The position numbers and the translations under genes are program-made. This document shows, piece after piece, positions 8,802 through 18,718 of a stretch of DNA of 64,000 bases. Position 1 is the first letter of the stretch. Each line of letters begins with the position of its first letter. The notes under the pieces were generated by a model. That model had not been told where the DNA came from. It saw nothing but the letters and a program-made list of their open reading frames with translations, and searched no databases. This stretch comes from Lentimicrobiaceae bacterium (GTDB lineage: Bacteria; Bacteroidota; Bacteroidia; Bacteroidales; F082): assembly GCA_018661505.1 (NCBI GenBank), contig JABJIE010000028.1, positions 33,589 to 97,588 of the forward strand. The letters run 5' to 3'.

Positions 8802-8823
8802 AACTTTATTTGTAATTGATGTA

Positions 8824-10257
8824 TTACTCGACATCCCACCATACTCTTTGCCATAGGGGTTCATTTCCTAGATCTGGAGTATTGGGGTTATATGTAATAG
8901 GATCACTTGCATAAGGAAATCTTCTTGGAATTTCCTGTGTAGCGGCGTCAGGATTTGGAGTTAATGTAGGAAAACCTGTTCTTCTCCAGTCAACAAATGA
9001 TTCACTGTTGTACATCATCGCAATCCATTTATGCACCATTATAGCTCCAAGTAGCTCATCATCCGGATACATATCAATTTCAGATGACATCATATCAAAC
9101 CAGCCTTGATCAAATACACCATATTCGTTCAGGGATGCTTCAAGACCATCTTTTAAGGCCTGTCTCGCACCATTAAAATCACCAGTTTGTACCAAGGCTT
9201 CAGACTTAATAAAAGCGAGCTCAGCATATGTGATAAATGGTGTTTTTGAATTTGAAGATGCAATACCAGGCCCTGGTGAAGAAGCATTATCCAATGGCTG
9301 ACCAGCTGGCGCTCCAACATAACTTCCTGGTAAATATGTATCCCCATTAACTTCCATTGTGTCAGATATTGGTGTTGCAAACATTGGTAGTCTGGGATCT
9401 CCTAAGGTGGTTAATAAATCTGTAATCTGGAAGCTAACTCGAATATCACCTCTATCTTGCATAAAAAGATACAATGGATTTGCATTGTTAACATCACCTG
9501 AACCATATGAATAATACATATTTCCACTGTTACTTGTGAATGCATTACCAAGATGATTTAATGCTTCAGAATATGCATTATTATCTCGTTTTGATAGGTG
9601 AATAGCATAACGTGCTTTTAGTGCATATGCTGCTTCTATCCATTTTTGAGTATCTCCTTCAAAAATGATATCTCCTGACAAACTGAAAACGCTTGTACTT
9701 GAGCTAAGCGCAGTAATACCTTTACTTAGGTAATCTTGTATTACCCCATAAATGGCTTCCTGGCTATCGAAAGCAGGTGTTAAATTTGCATCACCTTGTA
9801 GTGCGTCTGTCCATGGAATATCATTCCAATTATCCGTAGCAATACCAAGTGTTACAGCGGTTAAGATATAACCAACACCTTCAAAGTGTGGCGATTCCAG
9901 AGCAATAGCTTTATCTATTAATTGCTTTGAATCCATTAAGACACCTGCGTAAACATTTCCCCAAAGGTTGTTAACATCACCTGAGCGAAGAGTATAAGCA
10001 CCTTCAGCCTGACTCTGGCGTGCTATTCCTGTCATTTGTTGAATCCACATAGATTGTGTTCTAGTAAGATCATTACTTCCTACAACATCAAAAGCTAATC
10101 TAGCTTCAATAGTTGGCAGAATAAGTTCCATTGGAACGTCTGCTGGTGCATCAGGGTTAGTATTTATATCTGAGTCTATCCATTTTTTGCTACATGAGCT
10201 CACAACTAGCACCAACAAAACGAACGACATGATTTTTGTTAAAATATTATGTTTCAT
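8824..10257 (-). CDS. SusD/RagB-family outer-membrane lipoprotein (pair 1)
   Basis: Surface lipoprotein that caps a SusC TonB-dependent transporter and captures nutrients. A lipoprotein signal ends at VVSSC. The mature start DINTNPDAPADVP is the NxNPxxxP pattern of the SusD-like_2 subgroup, and the body holds the tetratricopeptide-like helices and the Trp-rich C-terminal EPLWQRVWWDVE typical of the family. At 477 residues the length is standard. It follows its susC partner by 45 nt in the same operon. No glycosidase, lyase or peptidase gene adjoins it, so the substrate cannot be predicted; the promoter-side TTAACA boxes suggest nutrient or stress control. Confidence 0.9.
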   Translation of the reverse strand: MKHNILTKIMSFVLLVLVVSSCSKKWIDSDINTNPDAPADVPMELILPTIEARLAFDVVGSNDLTRTQSMWIQQMTGIARQSQAEGAYTLRSGDVNNLWGNVYAGVLMDSKQLIDKAIALESPHFEGVGYILTAVTLGIATDNWNDIPWTDALQGDANLTPAFDSQEAIYGVIQDYLSKGITALSSSTSVFSLSGDIIFEGDTQKWIEAAYALKARYAIHLSKRDNNAYSEALNHLGNAFTSNSGNMYYSYGSGDVNNANPLYLFMQDRGDIRVSFQITDLLTTLGDPRLPMFATPISDTMEVNGDTYLPGSYVGAPAGQPLDNASSPGPGIASSNSKTPFITYAELAFIKSEALVQTGDFNGARQALKDGLEASLNEYGVFDQGWFDMMSSEIDMYPDDELLGAIMVHKWIAMMYNSESFVDWRRTGFPTLTPNPDAATQEIPRRFPYASDPITYNPNTPDLGNEPLWQRVWWDVE

Positions 10258-10302
10258 GATTTTATTTTTTTATCGTTTTAAAATTTAATTAACTAGTTAT
10301 AA

Positions 10303-13300
10303 TTAGAATGAAGCACGTAAACCGAACAGATAAGTTTTTGTTCCGGGCATATTGAAGTAATCCATTCCAAGAGCATTGGATGATCCAAGTAAACTTGTTT
10401 CAGGGTCAATACCTGTGTAAGGAGTACTTAACCATAGATTTTTACCTGTAAAGTAAATGTCAAGGTTATCAATAAACGTGTTCTCTAACAAATTACCCAA
10501 TGAGTAAGAAACGGTAAAGTCTCTTAGGCGAACCCAATTAGATTCTTCGATATAATCAACTGTAGGGCCGGTAAAACCGCTACCTTCACCACTTGTACGC
10601 CAGGTTTGATCTAGCTTAACAGCAACATTATTAGGTTGTCCGGTATTAACATTAACACCATCAAATACATAATCATCGTTACGGTTCTCAGTATCAGCAT
10701 GGGCACCAAAATAATATAGAGCACCCTTTGTACCATTCCACATTGAACTACCATTCCTGAAATCAAGCAGTGCATAAATAGTTAAGTCAAAAATCTGGAA
10801 TGTGTTACCAATACCCATTGTCCAGTTTGGATTTACAGTACCAAGAGGTTTCATAGTATATTCACCCATTGGATACCCATCATCTCCAATTAACACATCA
10901 CCATTGTCGTTTCTTTGCCAGTCGTAACCATAAATAGTACGATATTCTTCGCCAGCAACTGCACGAATTTGAGGATCTGTAAAACCTCCTAAGAATAATG
11001 CATCAACACCATCAGCAAGGCTTTCAACTTTATTTTTAAATTTTGAGAAATTAACAAGAACATCCCAATTAAAGTTTTTATTCTCAACAATAGATGCATA
11101 AAGTACAAGTTCAACACCTATTGATGACATTGAAGCAGCATTTTTATACATACTTGAGAAACCAGTAGATGGATCGATGTCAATTGGAAGTAAAAGATCT
11201 TCACTTTGGTTATTAAAATATGTAAAGTCTATTCCCAAACGGTTTGAAAAGAACTTCATGCTTGTACCTACTTCAAATGATTTAGTTTTCTCAGGCCTTA
11301 AATCGTTATTACCCATGGAATTTCCATATGTAAAGCCATTATATGAACTACCATTAGTTGTTATTGGAAAGTTAACACCAAATGGGCTAACCCAGCCGTC
11401 AGATACTGAACCTTGATACCAGTAAGTAAGTGTTCTATATGGATCCGCATCATTAGCAGTTATTGCATAAGAACCAAAAACCTTCCAGAATGGCAATACT
11501 TTATTGTCTTTTAGGAATGGAAGTTCGGATACTATTAAGCTACCATTAATAGATGGATAGAAGAATGAGTTATTCTTTTCAGGTAATGTAGTTGACCAAT
11601 CATTACGACCAGTAACATTGATGTAAAAAGTACTATTCCAGTTAATTCCAATATCAAAGAAGAGACCCATTTGTCGCTTTTGCCATGTGCTTTCACCAGC
11701 TGATATGTTGGATGTATTATTTAGATTATAATAATCTGGTATAGAAAGACCATTGGCCGTACCCTCAACATATCTATACTCTCGTGATTGGAGGTTCCAC
11801 CCAAAGGTAGCGTATGTACTAAAAGATTCGCTAAAATCATGTGTTATATAGGCGATAAGATCATTGTTGAAATCTTTATGAGTCATATCCCTTGCGTAAA
11901 CTTGTCCGCCTGGAGCAGTCCTTGAACCTACTGCTATATAGTTTTTAACGTACTCGCTATAAACATCAACACCAGGGCGTAATGTGAACTGCAACCATTC
12001 TTTAGCATACCAGTCTAGTTGAATGCTACCTATGAGCCTTTCAGTATGATCTTCCCAAAGGTTTTTATTTGCAGTCCAATATGGATTATCATATCCACCA
12101 CCGTGACGGTAATTTCTCTGACTTCCATCGGGAAGTTCATAACCGGCAGTATTGTCAAAGGTTGGAGGAGTTCTCAATAAGCCAAGCATTACACCCGATG
12201 TGTTTGAGCCTTGCTGAATTCTATCTCCTTTTGTTGTTAAATAGTTAGCATTACCTGAGATTTTAAACTTATCATTTAATGCTGAGCTTCCTGAGATTTT
12301 AAATGTATTTCTTCTAACCTCATTATTTGGAATAACCCCTTTATCTCTCAAATCAGATGCAGAAACATAAAATGATGATTTATCATTTCCTCCTGAAAGA
12401 CTTAATGAGTTATTAAAAGTCATGCCATTTTGGAAAAAATCAAATTGATCATAAACATTTGTTGCACCCAATGATGGGTCATAGCGAGGGTCATCTTTTT
12501 TAACAATGTCTCCATCAGTGTCAAAGGCAGCCCAGCCACCATTGGACCATGCAGCATCCTTTGAATATCCTGTTTCAGATATTTCAGGACCCCATGAAGC
12601 GAAGAAACCAGAGTACCAATCACCACCCCAACCTTGGGCGAATTTTGTGTTTAGTTTAGGAACCTGACTAATTTGAGAGATCATAACAGACGAAGAGAAA
12701 CTAACACTTATTTTCTTACCTGATGGTGATGCTTTGCCTTTTTTGGTAGTAACAACAATTACACCGTTTGCACCACGCATACCATAAAGAGCTGTACCAG
12801 CACCTCCCTTTAGAACACTAATAGTTTCAATGTCTTCGGGATTAATATCAAGTGCACGATTACCTCTAGCAACCCCTGCAACATCACCACCCTGATATCC
12901 ATCTGAATCTCGTGTAGTTGAGTTATCAATGGGAACACCATCAACAACAAAAAGAGGTTGATTGTTACCCGTAAGAGTAGTAGCACCGCGAATTGTAATG
13001 TAGTTCGCACCGCCAGCAGCGCCACTAGAGCTGTTTACCTGTACACCGGCAACGCGTCCCTGTAAGGAACTAATCATATCCGTATTCCCGCTTTCAGCTA
13101 TTTGTTCTGAACTTACATCCTGCACTGTGTATCCAAGTGCTTTCTGTTCTTTTGGAATACCAATGGCGGTAACCACTATCTCCTCCATTAATAGTACATC
13201 ACGAATCATGGAAACATCGATTATTGTTTGACCATTAATCTCAATTTCCTGAGTTGACATACCAAGATACTGGAAGATTATAACCTTGAAGTCTGGTTTG

Positions 13301-13494
13301 ACCTCAATAGAGTAGTTACCATCTATGTCAGTAACGGTACCTAATACAGTACCCTTAACTTGGACAGTAACTCCAGGTATATTAGCTCCATCTTCAGAGC
13401 TAGTTACCTTACCGCTAATTGTTCCTGTTTGAGCATTGGTAATATTCGAACCAATGAAAAATAAGAACGTTAGCAAAATTGTAATTTTTCTCAT
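10303..13494 (-). CDS. SusC/RagA-family TonB-linked outer-membrane transporter (pair 1)
   Basis: Energised outer-membrane importer of 1063 residues. Order of domains: signal peptide (1-21, ending NAQ), carboxypeptidase-regulatory-like domain (about 25-100, ISGKVTSSEDGANIPGVTV), a TonB-box-like EEIVVTAIG, the plug with GRVAGVQV and ETISVLKGGAGTALYGMRG, then a 22-strand barrel ending in the aromatic LFGLRASF. It forms an operon with the downstream susD. Its first 25 codons and 20-nt leader are nearly identical to those of the second susC at 15410-18718, although the rest differs widely, so the two arose by duplication or exchange of 5' parts. Substrate unknown. Confidence 0.95.
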   Translation of the reverse strand: MRKITILLTFLFFIGSNITNAQTGTISGKVTSSEDGANIPGVTVQVKGTVLGTVTDIDGNYSIEVKPDFKVIIFQYLGMSTQEIEINGQTIIDVSMIRDVLLMEEIVVTAIGIPKEQKALGYTVQDVSSEQIAESGNTDMISSLQGRVAGVQVNSSSGAAGGANYITIRGATTLTGNNQPLFVVDGVPIDNSTTRDSDGYQGGDVAGVARGNRALDINPEDIETISVLKGGAGTALYGMRGANGVIVVTTKKGKASPSGKKISVSFSSSVMISQISQVPKLNTKFAQGWGGDWYSGFFASWGPEISETGYSKDAAWSNGGWAAFDTDGDIVKKDDPRYDPSLGATNVYDQFDFFQNGMTFNNSLSLSGGNDKSSFYVSASDLRDKGVIPNNEVRRNTFKISGSSALNDKFKISGNANYLTTKGDRIQQGSNTSGVMLGLLRTPPTFDNTAGYELPDGSQRNYRHGGGYDNPYWTANKNLWEDHTERLIGSIQLDWYAKEWLQFTLRPGVDVYSEYVKNYIAVGSRTAPGGQVYARDMTHKDFNNDLIAYITHDFSESFSTYATFGWNLQSREYRYVEGTANGLSIPDYYNLNNTSNISAGESTWQKRQMGLFFDIGINWNSTFYINVTGRNDWSTTLPEKNNSFFYPSINGSLIVSELPFLKDNKVLPFWKVFGSYAITANDADPYRTLTYWYQGSVSDGWVSPFGVNFPITTNGSSYNGFTYGNSMGNNDLRPEKTKSFEVGTSMKFFSNRLGIDFTYFNNQSEDLLLPIDIDPSTGFSSMYKNAASMSSIGVELVLYASIVENKNFNWDVLVNFSKFKNKVESLADGVDALFLGGFTDPQIRAVAGEEYRTIYGYDWQRNDNGDVLIGDDGYPMGEYTMKPLGTVNPNWTMGIGNTFQIFDLTIYALLDFRNGSSMWNGTKGALYYFGAHADTENRNDDYVFDGVNVNTGQPNNVAVKLDQTWRTSGEGSGFTGPTVDYIEESNWVRLRDFTVSYSLGNLLENTFIDNLDIYFTGKNLWLSTPYTGIDPETSLLGSSNALGMDYFNMPGTKTYLFGLRASF

Positions 13495-13577
13495 AACGAT
13501 AATATTTGGTTTATAAATAATTAATAATTAGCCTTATATATTTTTTGAATATATCAAGTTATAATGTTTCACTTTGA

Positions 13578-13621
13578 CAAACTTAATAAAAAATTAAAAT
13601 ATAATTAACATTTAATTAACA
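13578..13621 (-). promoter_or_regulatory. susC (pair 1) promoter with paired TTAACA boxes
   Basis: On the minus strand a -7 element TAAGTTTG (13585 to 13578) lies 83 nt before the ATG. Exactly 19 nt upstream come two boxes reading TTAACA on the plus strand (13605-13610 and 13616-13621), 11 nt apart, occupying the place of the -33 element. The second susC promoter has the same plan and the same 19-nt spacer. Confidence 0.6.
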
Positions 13622-13918
13622 AAAAATAAATTACATGTATACATACCCCCAAATTAATTATAGTACCTAGTTGTCATTTAAGGATTGAAAATATTATCTA
13701 AAAGTCTATGAAAGTACCTCAATTTGGAGTCAAAGTTATGGGGTAATAAATTCATATTTACTAGCAAATATGATGTGATTGGCATCTAAATGGCATTAAC
13801 TTTTAATTTACAACCGGAGAGAAAACTAATATATCTATTTATTAGTATCGGTTTCAAAATGGAGTTGGGATAAATATGGTTAAGTTAATTAACGAATAAG
13901 GAAAATAAAATAAAAAAA

Positions 13919-13941
13919 GCCCGCTGGAAAAACCAGCGAGC
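13919..13941 (-). terminator. Terminator of the second susC-susD operon
   Basis: GCCCGCTGG and CCAGCGAGC pair with one mismatch around a 5-nt A loop. The A run at 13912-13918 is a U run on the minus transcript. It lies 29 nt after the susD stop. Confidence 0.85.
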
Positions 13942-13970
13942 TCTTTAAAAGTTAAAACTCTATTAGATTA

Positions 13971-15398
13971 CTACTCTAAAAAGAAAAGTTTTGTCGTAAG
14001 TAGATCACCACCTATCGCTGCAGCTGCTTGTTGGTAGTTTTCAGCATTTAGAGTTTGTTCAAACACTGGATATGTGAACCTTACTGGAATTCCTGCAAAA
14101 GTACCATCTTCCACTGAAGGAGGGTCAACAAAATGAAGGCTTTCATTTCCCCATCTTCTCCATACTGTCCAGCCAGTATAACCATTGTTGTATGCTGCAA
14201 ACCATGACTGCATAGCAAGCTTATTGTTACCAACCCATGTAGAGTTATAATCAACGCCATCCTGAGCCATATAATCATCAAGACCACCAACACCCCAAAA
14301 TTCAAAGGATGCTTCTATACCCTTGTTGTAATGCTCTTCAGCAACACCATTTGTGAACCCTCTTTCGGCAGCTTCGGCCAAGTAAAATTGAGTTTCGGTA
14401 TAACTTAAGATAGTACAAGAAAATGTTGGATCTCCAGCAATTGCATCAGCCACATGTGAAAATCCTACATATGGATTCGAGATACCATATACACCACCAA
14501 GGTATTCCTCAGTATCAGGTGCATAAGTGAAGAAAGCAGATCTTCTTGGATCGTTAAAATCATTCAAGTAATCAACAACTGTAGTTCCAATGAAATCCTG
14601 TCTTCCACTTAGTGTAAGATCAACATAAAGAGGATTTGTGTTTGGAGTTACTGATTGGTAAACAAAATTAGCATTATCAGCATTTGAGGTGAAAACTCCA
14701 CCCATTACTGCTGACTCAATAGTAGCTTGAGCTAAACCTGGGTCTGCTGTTGAAAGTGTTATACCCATTTTAAGCTTAAGAGTATTTGCAAACATTTTCC
14801 AAGCTGCCATATCACCGCCATATATTAAATCATCAGTACCAAAACTACCTGATGACTCGTCTATGGCTGCAATAGCAGCATTTAAACGTGTAATCAAATC
14901 AGTGTAAATGGTTTTAGCATCATCATATTTTGGTGTAACATTATTAATATCTAAAGCTTCTGTATAAGGAATATTACCCCAAAGTGTAACCATTCTCTCG
15001 TACGAGTAGCAAGTTAGAATTTCAATAACTTGACATTGATTAACTGCTTGAAGACTATTGTCTCCAGATGCTTCAATAAGAGTTTTTGACTCTTTTAAGT
15101 TCATAAGCACATCTTGATACCAAACTTCCCATGCATTATCTGAAATGGTTCTGTTAACGATCATATAATTAGCTTCATCTGTATAGGTAGTTTCTGTCCA
15201 ATATTGTGCCCAAAGCTTAAATACATTCATATTTACATTGGTACTTGCTATTTGATCTGCAAGATCCTTTTGAGCATTAGAGAACAGAGTTGTTGCGGGA
15301 ACCTCTGTTGGGTTCTTAACATTTTTGTTTAAGTCTTCCAGCTTAGTACAGGAAGCTACAACCATAAATGCCATTAATATAATAAGTATTTTTTTCAT
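13971..15398 (-). CDS. SusD/RagB-family outer-membrane lipoprotein (pair 2)
   Basis: Second substrate-capturing lipoprotein, 475 residues. A lipoprotein signal ends in VVASC. The segment NKNVKNPTEVPATTLFSNAQ is the N-terminal hallmark of the SusD-like_2 group, and the C-terminal GWTVWRRWGNESL corresponds to the conserved aromatic patch. It is separated from its susC by only 11 nt. It shares fold and subgroup with the first SusD but little direct sequence, so the two pairs probably bind different ligands. No degradative enzyme is encoded nearby. The operon ends at the hairpin 13919-13941. Confidence 0.9.
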   Translation of the reverse strand: MKKILIILMAFMVVASCTKLEDLNKNVKNPTEVPATTLFSNAQKDLADQIASTNVNMNVFKLWAQYWTETTYTDEANYMIVNRTISDNAWEVWYQDVLMNLKESKTLIEASGDNSLQAVNQCQVIEILTCYSYERMVTLWGNIPYTEALDINNVTPKYDDAKTIYTDLITRLNAAIAAIDESSGSFGTDDLIYGGDMAAWKMFANTLKLKMGITLSTADPGLAQATIESAVMGGVFTSNADNANFVYQSVTPNTNPLYVDLTLSGRQDFIGTTVVDYLNDFNDPRRSAFFTYAPDTEEYLGGVYGISNPYVGFSHVADAIAGDPTFSCTILSYTETQFYLAEAAERGFTNGVAEEHYNKGIEASFEFWGVGGLDDYMAQDGVDYNSTWVGNNKLAMQSWFAAYNNGYTGWTVWRRWGNESLHFVDPPSVEDGTFAGIPVRFTYPVFEQTLNAENYQQAAAAIGGDLLTTKLFFLE

Positions 15399-15409
15399 AT
15401 CTGTTTTAT

Positions 15410-18400
15410 TTAAAATTGTAGGTTAACACTAAATCCAAAATTACGTGTGGTTGGCATTACACCACTTTGCCATCCTTGGAGATTACCAGCTGCAAGTCCT
15501 GCTTCAGGATCTGCATAAGGTACGTTCTTCATAAGAATAGCAACGTTTGATGCTGTTAAAGTAAACGAAACACCATGAAAAAATGAGTTTGCCAAAACAC
15601 TTTGAGGTAATGAATAAGATAAGCTGATGTTTCTTAGCTTGATATACGATGCATCAAATACATATCTGGAATTAGGGTTACGAGCCCAACCAGCTTGCTT
15701 ATAGTTATTACCTTCAATACGAACAGTGTTAGGTGATCCATCTTCAGTAACACCTGGAAGAATCAATCCACCACTATTTGCAGCATATGTACCATCGCCA
15801 TTATCCACAACAGGATCTCTTACAGGATTTCCTAAATCATTTGTGAATACTGTGTTGTCATATACTCCTGTTCCTTGACCATACCATTGATCCAGTGAAA
15901 ATACATCACCACCTTTTTGCCAGTCAAATAAGAAACTAAATGACCAGTTTTTGAATGACAGTGTATTTAGCATACCACCATTCCAGTCTGCATTTTGGTC
16001 TCCAATAACTTGATCAGAAGTTGATGTCTCTAGATAATAACCAGAACTGTTAACAACAGGTTGGTCATATGTCACAGAATTACCAGAAGCATCTGTACCT
16101 TCATAAACATAATCAGTACCCATAATTGTTCCGAATGGTTGCCCTACAGTAGCATTAATTGAAATACCACCTTGGAATCTACCTAGCTGCATATTTGTAG
16201 CATCTTCATACAATGAAAGAACTTCATTTCTGTTTCGACTCCAGTTCAATGCGATGTCCCATCTAAAGTCACTAGTTACAACAGGTGCTATGTTAACGAT
16301 AAGTTCAACACCTTGGTTTTGAATCTCACCAGCATTAACAACTTTAGTTGCGTATCCAGTAGCTGCTGAAACAGCAACAGGGATAATCTGGTTAACTGTA
16401 TTTGTTTTATAGTAAGCAACATCAAATCCAAGACGATTTTGGAAGAAGCTCATTGCTAAACCAGCTTCCATACTTGTTGTATTCTCAGGTTTTAATGATG
16501 AATTTTTCTTTGTGCTAGGCACAGAGAATAATGTAACTGAACCAAATGGTGCAGGTTTTGAATAAGTATCTAAAAGCTGATCAAACTGAGCAGGGCTACC
16601 TACCTTAGCATAATTTAATCTAACCTTACCAAACTGCATCCAATCAGCATCAAGTACTTCTGAAAATATAAAACTTGCCGCAACAGATGGATAATAATAT
16701 ACAGCTTCATCAACAGGTAATGTTGAAGAGTGGTCTCTTCTTATTGTTCCGTCTAAATAAAGCATATTATTCCAGCCAAATGAAACTGTTGCGTAAATAC
16801 CATCAACACCAACTTTTGAGGCTGTTTCCACAGGCGCAAGTACTGGGTTAATAGAGTTTTCAAGAGAATAAAGGTCAGAAACTACCAATCCACCATTAGT
16901 TGATGCAAAGATTGAGTTTATTGTAGTTCTTCTTATGTTAACACCTAAAAGACCATTAAAGGTTAAATTATCAGTAATGTTGTTATTAAACTTAGCCATT
17001 ACGTCAAAATTTGTTTCAGTAAAGTTTCTGTTTTTTCTCTGGTAACCAGATTGAACATCACCTCTACTAATACCAAATCTAGCTGAAATACTTCCAACAG
17101 CACGTCTTTCTTCTTGAATCTCAGCATAAGTATCGATTGCTGCACGTCCCATTAGGCTGAACCAGTCTGTTACTTCGTAATTAAGCATTACATTACCAAA
17201 TAACCTGTCTCTAGCATCTGTTTCATAGTTTTTATATCTGGTCCAATATGGGTTATCCCAGTAAATAGGGAATGGATCATATGTACCACTTCTGTTCCAT
17301 GTAACGTTACGGTCTGTTGCATCGTAGATATCTTTTTGCTCAAGAATGTCTACGTTTACTTGCCACCATTGTCTGAATTCAGACATAATGTTGTCGCTAT
17401 AACCAGTTGAGTTACGACCTTTACCTTGTGTGTTTATATAACTTGCAGATGCACTAACAGTTAATTTATCTGTTAAGTTATAAGAACCATTAAAGGTGAA
17501 GTTATTTCTTTTTAAAGAACTGTTAGGCATTATACCTGTTTGGTCAAAGTTAGTATAAGCAACTCTGTATGTGCTTTTTTCTCCTGCACCATCAAAGGCA
17601 ATACTATTTTGTAAAGTCCATGCTGTTTCAAAAAATTCGTTAGCATCATTTGCTCCAGCAACCCATGGAGTTGCTTGGTTGTATGTTGGAGATGCTTCAT
17701 CGAAGGCTCCCCATTGATATACCATCAAACTTGGATCAAATGCTTGTCCTTGAGAAGCATCTTCTGTAAATGGAACAACTAAACTCATAGTACCATTGAT
17801 TTCTTCTTCTGAGAGACCAGGGTAGTCACCACCACTATAGTATGGACCATAACCAGCACCATAACTTTTTTGATAAGTTGGTAATGTGTTTTTATCAGCT
17901 TGACCCATTTGAACGCTTGAGTTAATAGTTATACCAACTCTATCTTCACCACTATCTACGTAGGAGCTTCCTTTTTTGGTTGTGATCATAATCACACCAT
18001 TCGCACCACGTGATCCATAAAGAGCAGTCGCAGCAGCACCTTTAAGGATATTCATGGATTCAATATCTTCAGGGTTTAAGTCACTTAGTGTGTTACCATA
18101 ATCGTAACCTGTGCCTCCGCCTCCCTGAGCATTTGTGTTTGTTGTTGAGTTATTTACGGGAACACCATCAATAACAAACATAGCTTGGTTACTACCAGTA
18201 AGTGATGTAGATCCTCTAATAATAACATTGGTAGATCCACCAAAGTTGTTGTTAACCTTTAACGAAACACCAGCAGCTCTTCCTTGAAGGTTGTTGATGA
18301 AGTTATCAGTTGTAACTTGGTTTAAAGCATCACCTGTAATCTCTTGAGTAGCATAACCCAGTGATTTTTTGTCACGAGATACACCGAGGGCGGTAACAAC

Positions 18401-18718
18401 TACTTCTCCCATCATGACAGCATCAGCTTCCATGGTTACGGTTATGTAGTTTTGATCACCGATTTCAACAACCACAGACTTCATACCTACATATTTGTAG
18501 ACTAAAGACGTAGCGTCAGGTGTTACATCAAGTGTGTAGTTACCGTCAATGTCAGAAACAGTACCTGATGTGGTACCTTGGACTTGAACAGTAACTCCAG
18601 GTATACCTGCACCATCACTAGCACCAGTAACCTTACCGCTAATGGTTCTTACTTGAGCATTGGCAATATTTGCACCAACAAAAAATAAGAACGCTAGCAA
18701 AATTGTAATTTTTCTCAT
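15410..18718 (-). CDS. SusC/RagA-family TonB-linked outer-membrane transporter (pair 2)
   Basis: TonB-dependent importer of 1102 residues. Signal peptide residues 1-21 (NANAQ-type end), carboxypeptidase-regulatory-like domain about 24-100, TonB-box-like GEVVVTALG, plug with GRAAGVSL and ESMNILKGAAATALYGSRG, then the barrel, ending in FGFSVNLQF with a terminal Phe for BAM recognition. First gene of a two-gene operon with susD. The N-terminal signal and leader match the other susC closely. Promoter elements are seen at 18822-18864. Which compound it imports cannot be read from the sequence; absence of CAZymes argues against a classic polysaccharide utilisation locus. Confidence 0.95.
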   Translation of the reverse strand: MRKITILLAFLFFVGANIANAQVRTISGKVTGASDGAGIPGVTVQVQGTTSGTVSDIDGNYTLDVTPDATSLVYKYVGMKSVVVEIGDQNYITVTMEADAVMMGEVVVTALGVSRDKKSLGYATQEITGDALNQVTTDNFINNLQGRAAGVSLKVNNNFGGSTNVIIRGSTSLTGSNQAMFVIDGVPVNNSTTNTNAQGGGGTGYDYGNTLSDLNPEDIESMNILKGAAATALYGSRGANGVIMITTKKGSSYVDSGEDRVGITINSSVQMGQADKNTLPTYQKSYGAGYGPYYSGGDYPGLSEEEINGTMSLVVPFTEDASQGQAFDPSLMVYQWGAFDEASPTYNQATPWVAGANDANEFFETAWTLQNSIAFDGAGEKSTYRVAYTNFDQTGIMPNSSLKRNNFTFNGSYNLTDKLTVSASASYINTQGKGRNSTGYSDNIMSEFRQWWQVNVDILEQKDIYDATDRNVTWNRSGTYDPFPIYWDNPYWTRYKNYETDARDRLFGNVMLNYEVTDWFSLMGRAAIDTYAEIQEERRAVGSISARFGISRGDVQSGYQRKNRNFTETNFDVMAKFNNNITDNLTFNGLLGVNIRRTTINSIFASTNGGLVVSDLYSLENSINPVLAPVETASKVGVDGIYATVSFGWNNMLYLDGTIRRDHSSTLPVDEAVYYYPSVAASFIFSEVLDADWMQFGKVRLNYAKVGSPAQFDQLLDTYSKPAPFGSVTLFSVPSTKKNSSLKPENTTSMEAGLAMSFFQNRLGFDVAYYKTNTVNQIIPVAVSAATGYATKVVNAGEIQNQGVELIVNIAPVVTSDFRWDIALNWSRNRNEVLSLYEDATNMQLGRFQGGISINATVGQPFGTIMGTDYVYEGTDASGNSVTYDQPVVNSSGYYLETSTSDQVIGDQNADWNGGMLNTLSFKNWSFSFLFDWQKGGDVFSLDQWYGQGTGVYDNTVFTNDLGNPVRDPVVDNGDGTYAANSGGLILPGVTEDGSPNTVRIEGNNYKQAGWARNPNSRYVFDASYIKLRNISLSYSLPQSVLANSFFHGVSFTLTASNVAILMKNVPYADPEAGLAAGNLQGWQSGVMPTTRNFGFSVNLQF

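Larger units (their letters stand above)
13495..13970. other. Intergenic region between the two sus operons
   Basis: This 476-nt gap contains the susC promoter with its two TTAACA boxes near the left end and the terminator of the second sus operon near the right end. In the 290 nt between (about 13622-13911) I see no open frame with coding character and no convincing RNA fold, only AT-rich sequence. Confidence 0.7.
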
